Shown: positions 63,178-64,000 of the stretch, piece by piece | How positions within the stretch are numbered: the first letter of the stretch is position 1 | Layout: each line of letters opens with the position of its first letter | Source of the DNA: Burkholderia aenigmatica | GTDB lineage: Bacteria; Pseudomonadota; Gammaproteobacteria; Burkholderiales; Burkholderiaceae | Assembly: GCF_902499175.1 (NCBI RefSeq) | Contig: NZ_CABVQC010000032.1 | Coordinates: 1 to 64,000, forward strand | DNA: 64,000 nucleotides | Reading direction: 5' to 3' | The notes under the pieces: model-generated | Databases searched by the model: none | Told to the model about the DNA's origin: nothing | Seen by the model: only the letters and a program-made list of their open reading frames with translations | Made by a program: the position numbers and the translations under genes

Positions 63178-64000
63178 ATGAGCATGGAGTCTTCTTCTTT
63201 CGGCAATGCGCCGGCCTGCGTGCGCCGCGCCGCGCTCGCCGCGCAGCGTGACACCGAACCCGCGGCCAAGGCCGCCCGGGTGCGCGCGCTCCACGAGGCG
63301 CTGCTGGCCGGGCAGGCGGCGATCGCCCCGTCGCTCGAGTTGCCCGAACCGGCCGATCTGCCCGGCCGCCCGGTGCGGCCGCCGCTCGTCGAGCCGCGCC
63401 AGCTCGAGCGCCGCAGCATGCGTTCGCCCGAAGGGCGCGCCGTGCTGCTGCACGCGCTGGCCCATATCGAGTTCAATGCGATCAATCTGGCGCTCGACGC
63501 GGTCTGGCGTTTCGCGGGCCTGCCGGGCGCGTTCTACGCGGACTGGCTGAAGGTGGCGGCCGAGGAGGCCTATCACTTCACGCTGCTGTCCGACCGTCTG
63601 GCGGCATTCGGGCATGCGTACGGCGATTTTCCCGCGCACAACGGTCTGTGGGAGATGTGCGAGCGAACCAAGGGCGACGTGCTGGCGCGCATGGCGCTCG
63701 TACCGCGCACGCTCGAGGCCCGCGGGCTCGATGCATCGCCGCCGATCCGCGCTCGGCTCGTCCAGGCGGGCGACGATGCGTCGGCCGCGATCCTCGACGT
63801 GATCCTGCGCGACGAAATCGGCCATGTCGCGATCGGCAACCACTGGTTCCGGCACCTGTGCGACGAGGCCGGCCGCGATCCGGTGCCGACCTACCGGCAG
63901 CTCGCCGAGCAGTACCATGCGCCGCGGCTGCGGGGGCCGTTCAATTTCGATGCGCGTCGCGATGCGGGATTCGAGCAGGCCGAACTCGACGAACTGGCCG
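63178..64000 (+). CDS. DUF455 ferritin-like protein (3' end beyond the window)
   Basis: At least 274 codons are open to the window edge with no stop. The protein resembles the DUF455/COG2833 ferritin-like family, related to the MiaE-type di-iron fold. Helix pairs carry possible metal ligands in HALAHIEFNAINLALDAVWRF, AAEEAYHFTLLSDRL and LRDEIGHVAIGNHWF. The length so far fits the family (about 270-290 residues), so little is missing. The start may be ATG 63178 or the second ATG at 63184. It is divergent from the gamma-carbonic-anhydrase gene. The substrate is unknown. Confidence 0.82.
   Translation, partial: MSMESSSFGNAPACVRRAALAAQRDTEPAAKAARVRALHEALLAGQAAIAPSLELPEPADLPGRPVRPPLVEPRQLERRSMRSPEGRAVLLHALAHIEFNAINLALDAVWRFAGLPGAFYADWLKVAAEEAYHFTLLSDRLAAFGHAYGDFPAHNGLWEMCERTKGDVLARMALVPRTLEARGLDASPPIRARLVQAGDDASAAILDVILRDEIGHVAIGNHWFRHLCDEAGRDPVPTYRQLAEQYHAPRLRGPFNFDARRDAGFEQAELDELA

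Overview
This window looks like a piece of the main chromosome of a Burkholderia species, most likely the Burkholderia cepacia complex. The G+C content is high (about two thirds by eye), third codon positions are almost all G or C, and the gene order is housekeeping: glnA-ntrB-ntrC, a FixLJ-like pair next to aceE-aceF-lpdA, a phasin gene, a complete isc operon, lysS-prfB-recJ, lolC-lolD-tatD-comEC and pyrG-kdsA-eno-ftsB. The genus call is from remembered family resemblance; no search was run.

Layout. 1-4454: a beta-propeller protein, a sterol-desaturase-type hydroxylase, an EI24-type membrane protein coupled to a molybdopterin-binding-domain protein, and a rhodanese. 4455-9127: the nitrogen block. 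glnA has a -24/-12 sigma-54 promoter and an upstream NtrC-type site, so the downstream ntrB-ntrC pair probably controls the neighbouring glutamine synthetase. 9217-12464: a prolyl-oligopeptidase-type peptidase, xthA, and an initiator tRNA with its own consensus promoter and terminator. 12538-14915: an orphan PoNi-type immunity protein and an Asp/Glu racemase. 15051-19464: SOS-controlled dinB, then prlC and folD. 19701-29578: FixJ/FixL-like regulators divergent from the pyruvate dehydrogenase genes. 29711-33609: a small exported protein, a phasin, a penicillin-binding endopeptidase and an IclR regulator. 33792-36902: lutA and lutB divergent from the IclR gene, a 75-residue membrane-anchored protein and a low-molecular-weight phosphatase. 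37017-42915: iscR-iscS-iscU-iscA-hscB-hscA-fdx-iscX behind two tandem IscR-type sites. 43044-49765: a glycine-zipper protein and a leftward run of a conserved unknown gene, recJ, prfB (with programmed +1 frameshift) and lysS. 49928-56351: lolC, lolD, tatD-type nuclease, comEC and a hydrolase. 56510-60916: pyrG, kdsA, eno, ftsB. 61006-64000: a lipoprotein, hslO, a gamma-carbonic-anhydrase-type protein and the start of a ferritin-like DUF455 protein cut by the window edge.

Regulation is unusually readable. Named operator types are visible for glnA (sigma-54/NtrC), dinB (LexA) and iscR (IscR), with a likely PhaR-type arrangement at the phasin gene. A 33-bp imperfect palindrome lies between the divergent fixL-like and aceE genes and has no assigned regulator. 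Most of the window is ordinary core genome. The best leads are the fused PoNi immunity protein beside the tRNA gene, the fixL/aceE palindrome, lutAB without an adjacent lutC, and the dinB start/operator geometry. No insertion sequence, prophage, CRISPR array or rRNA was seen.
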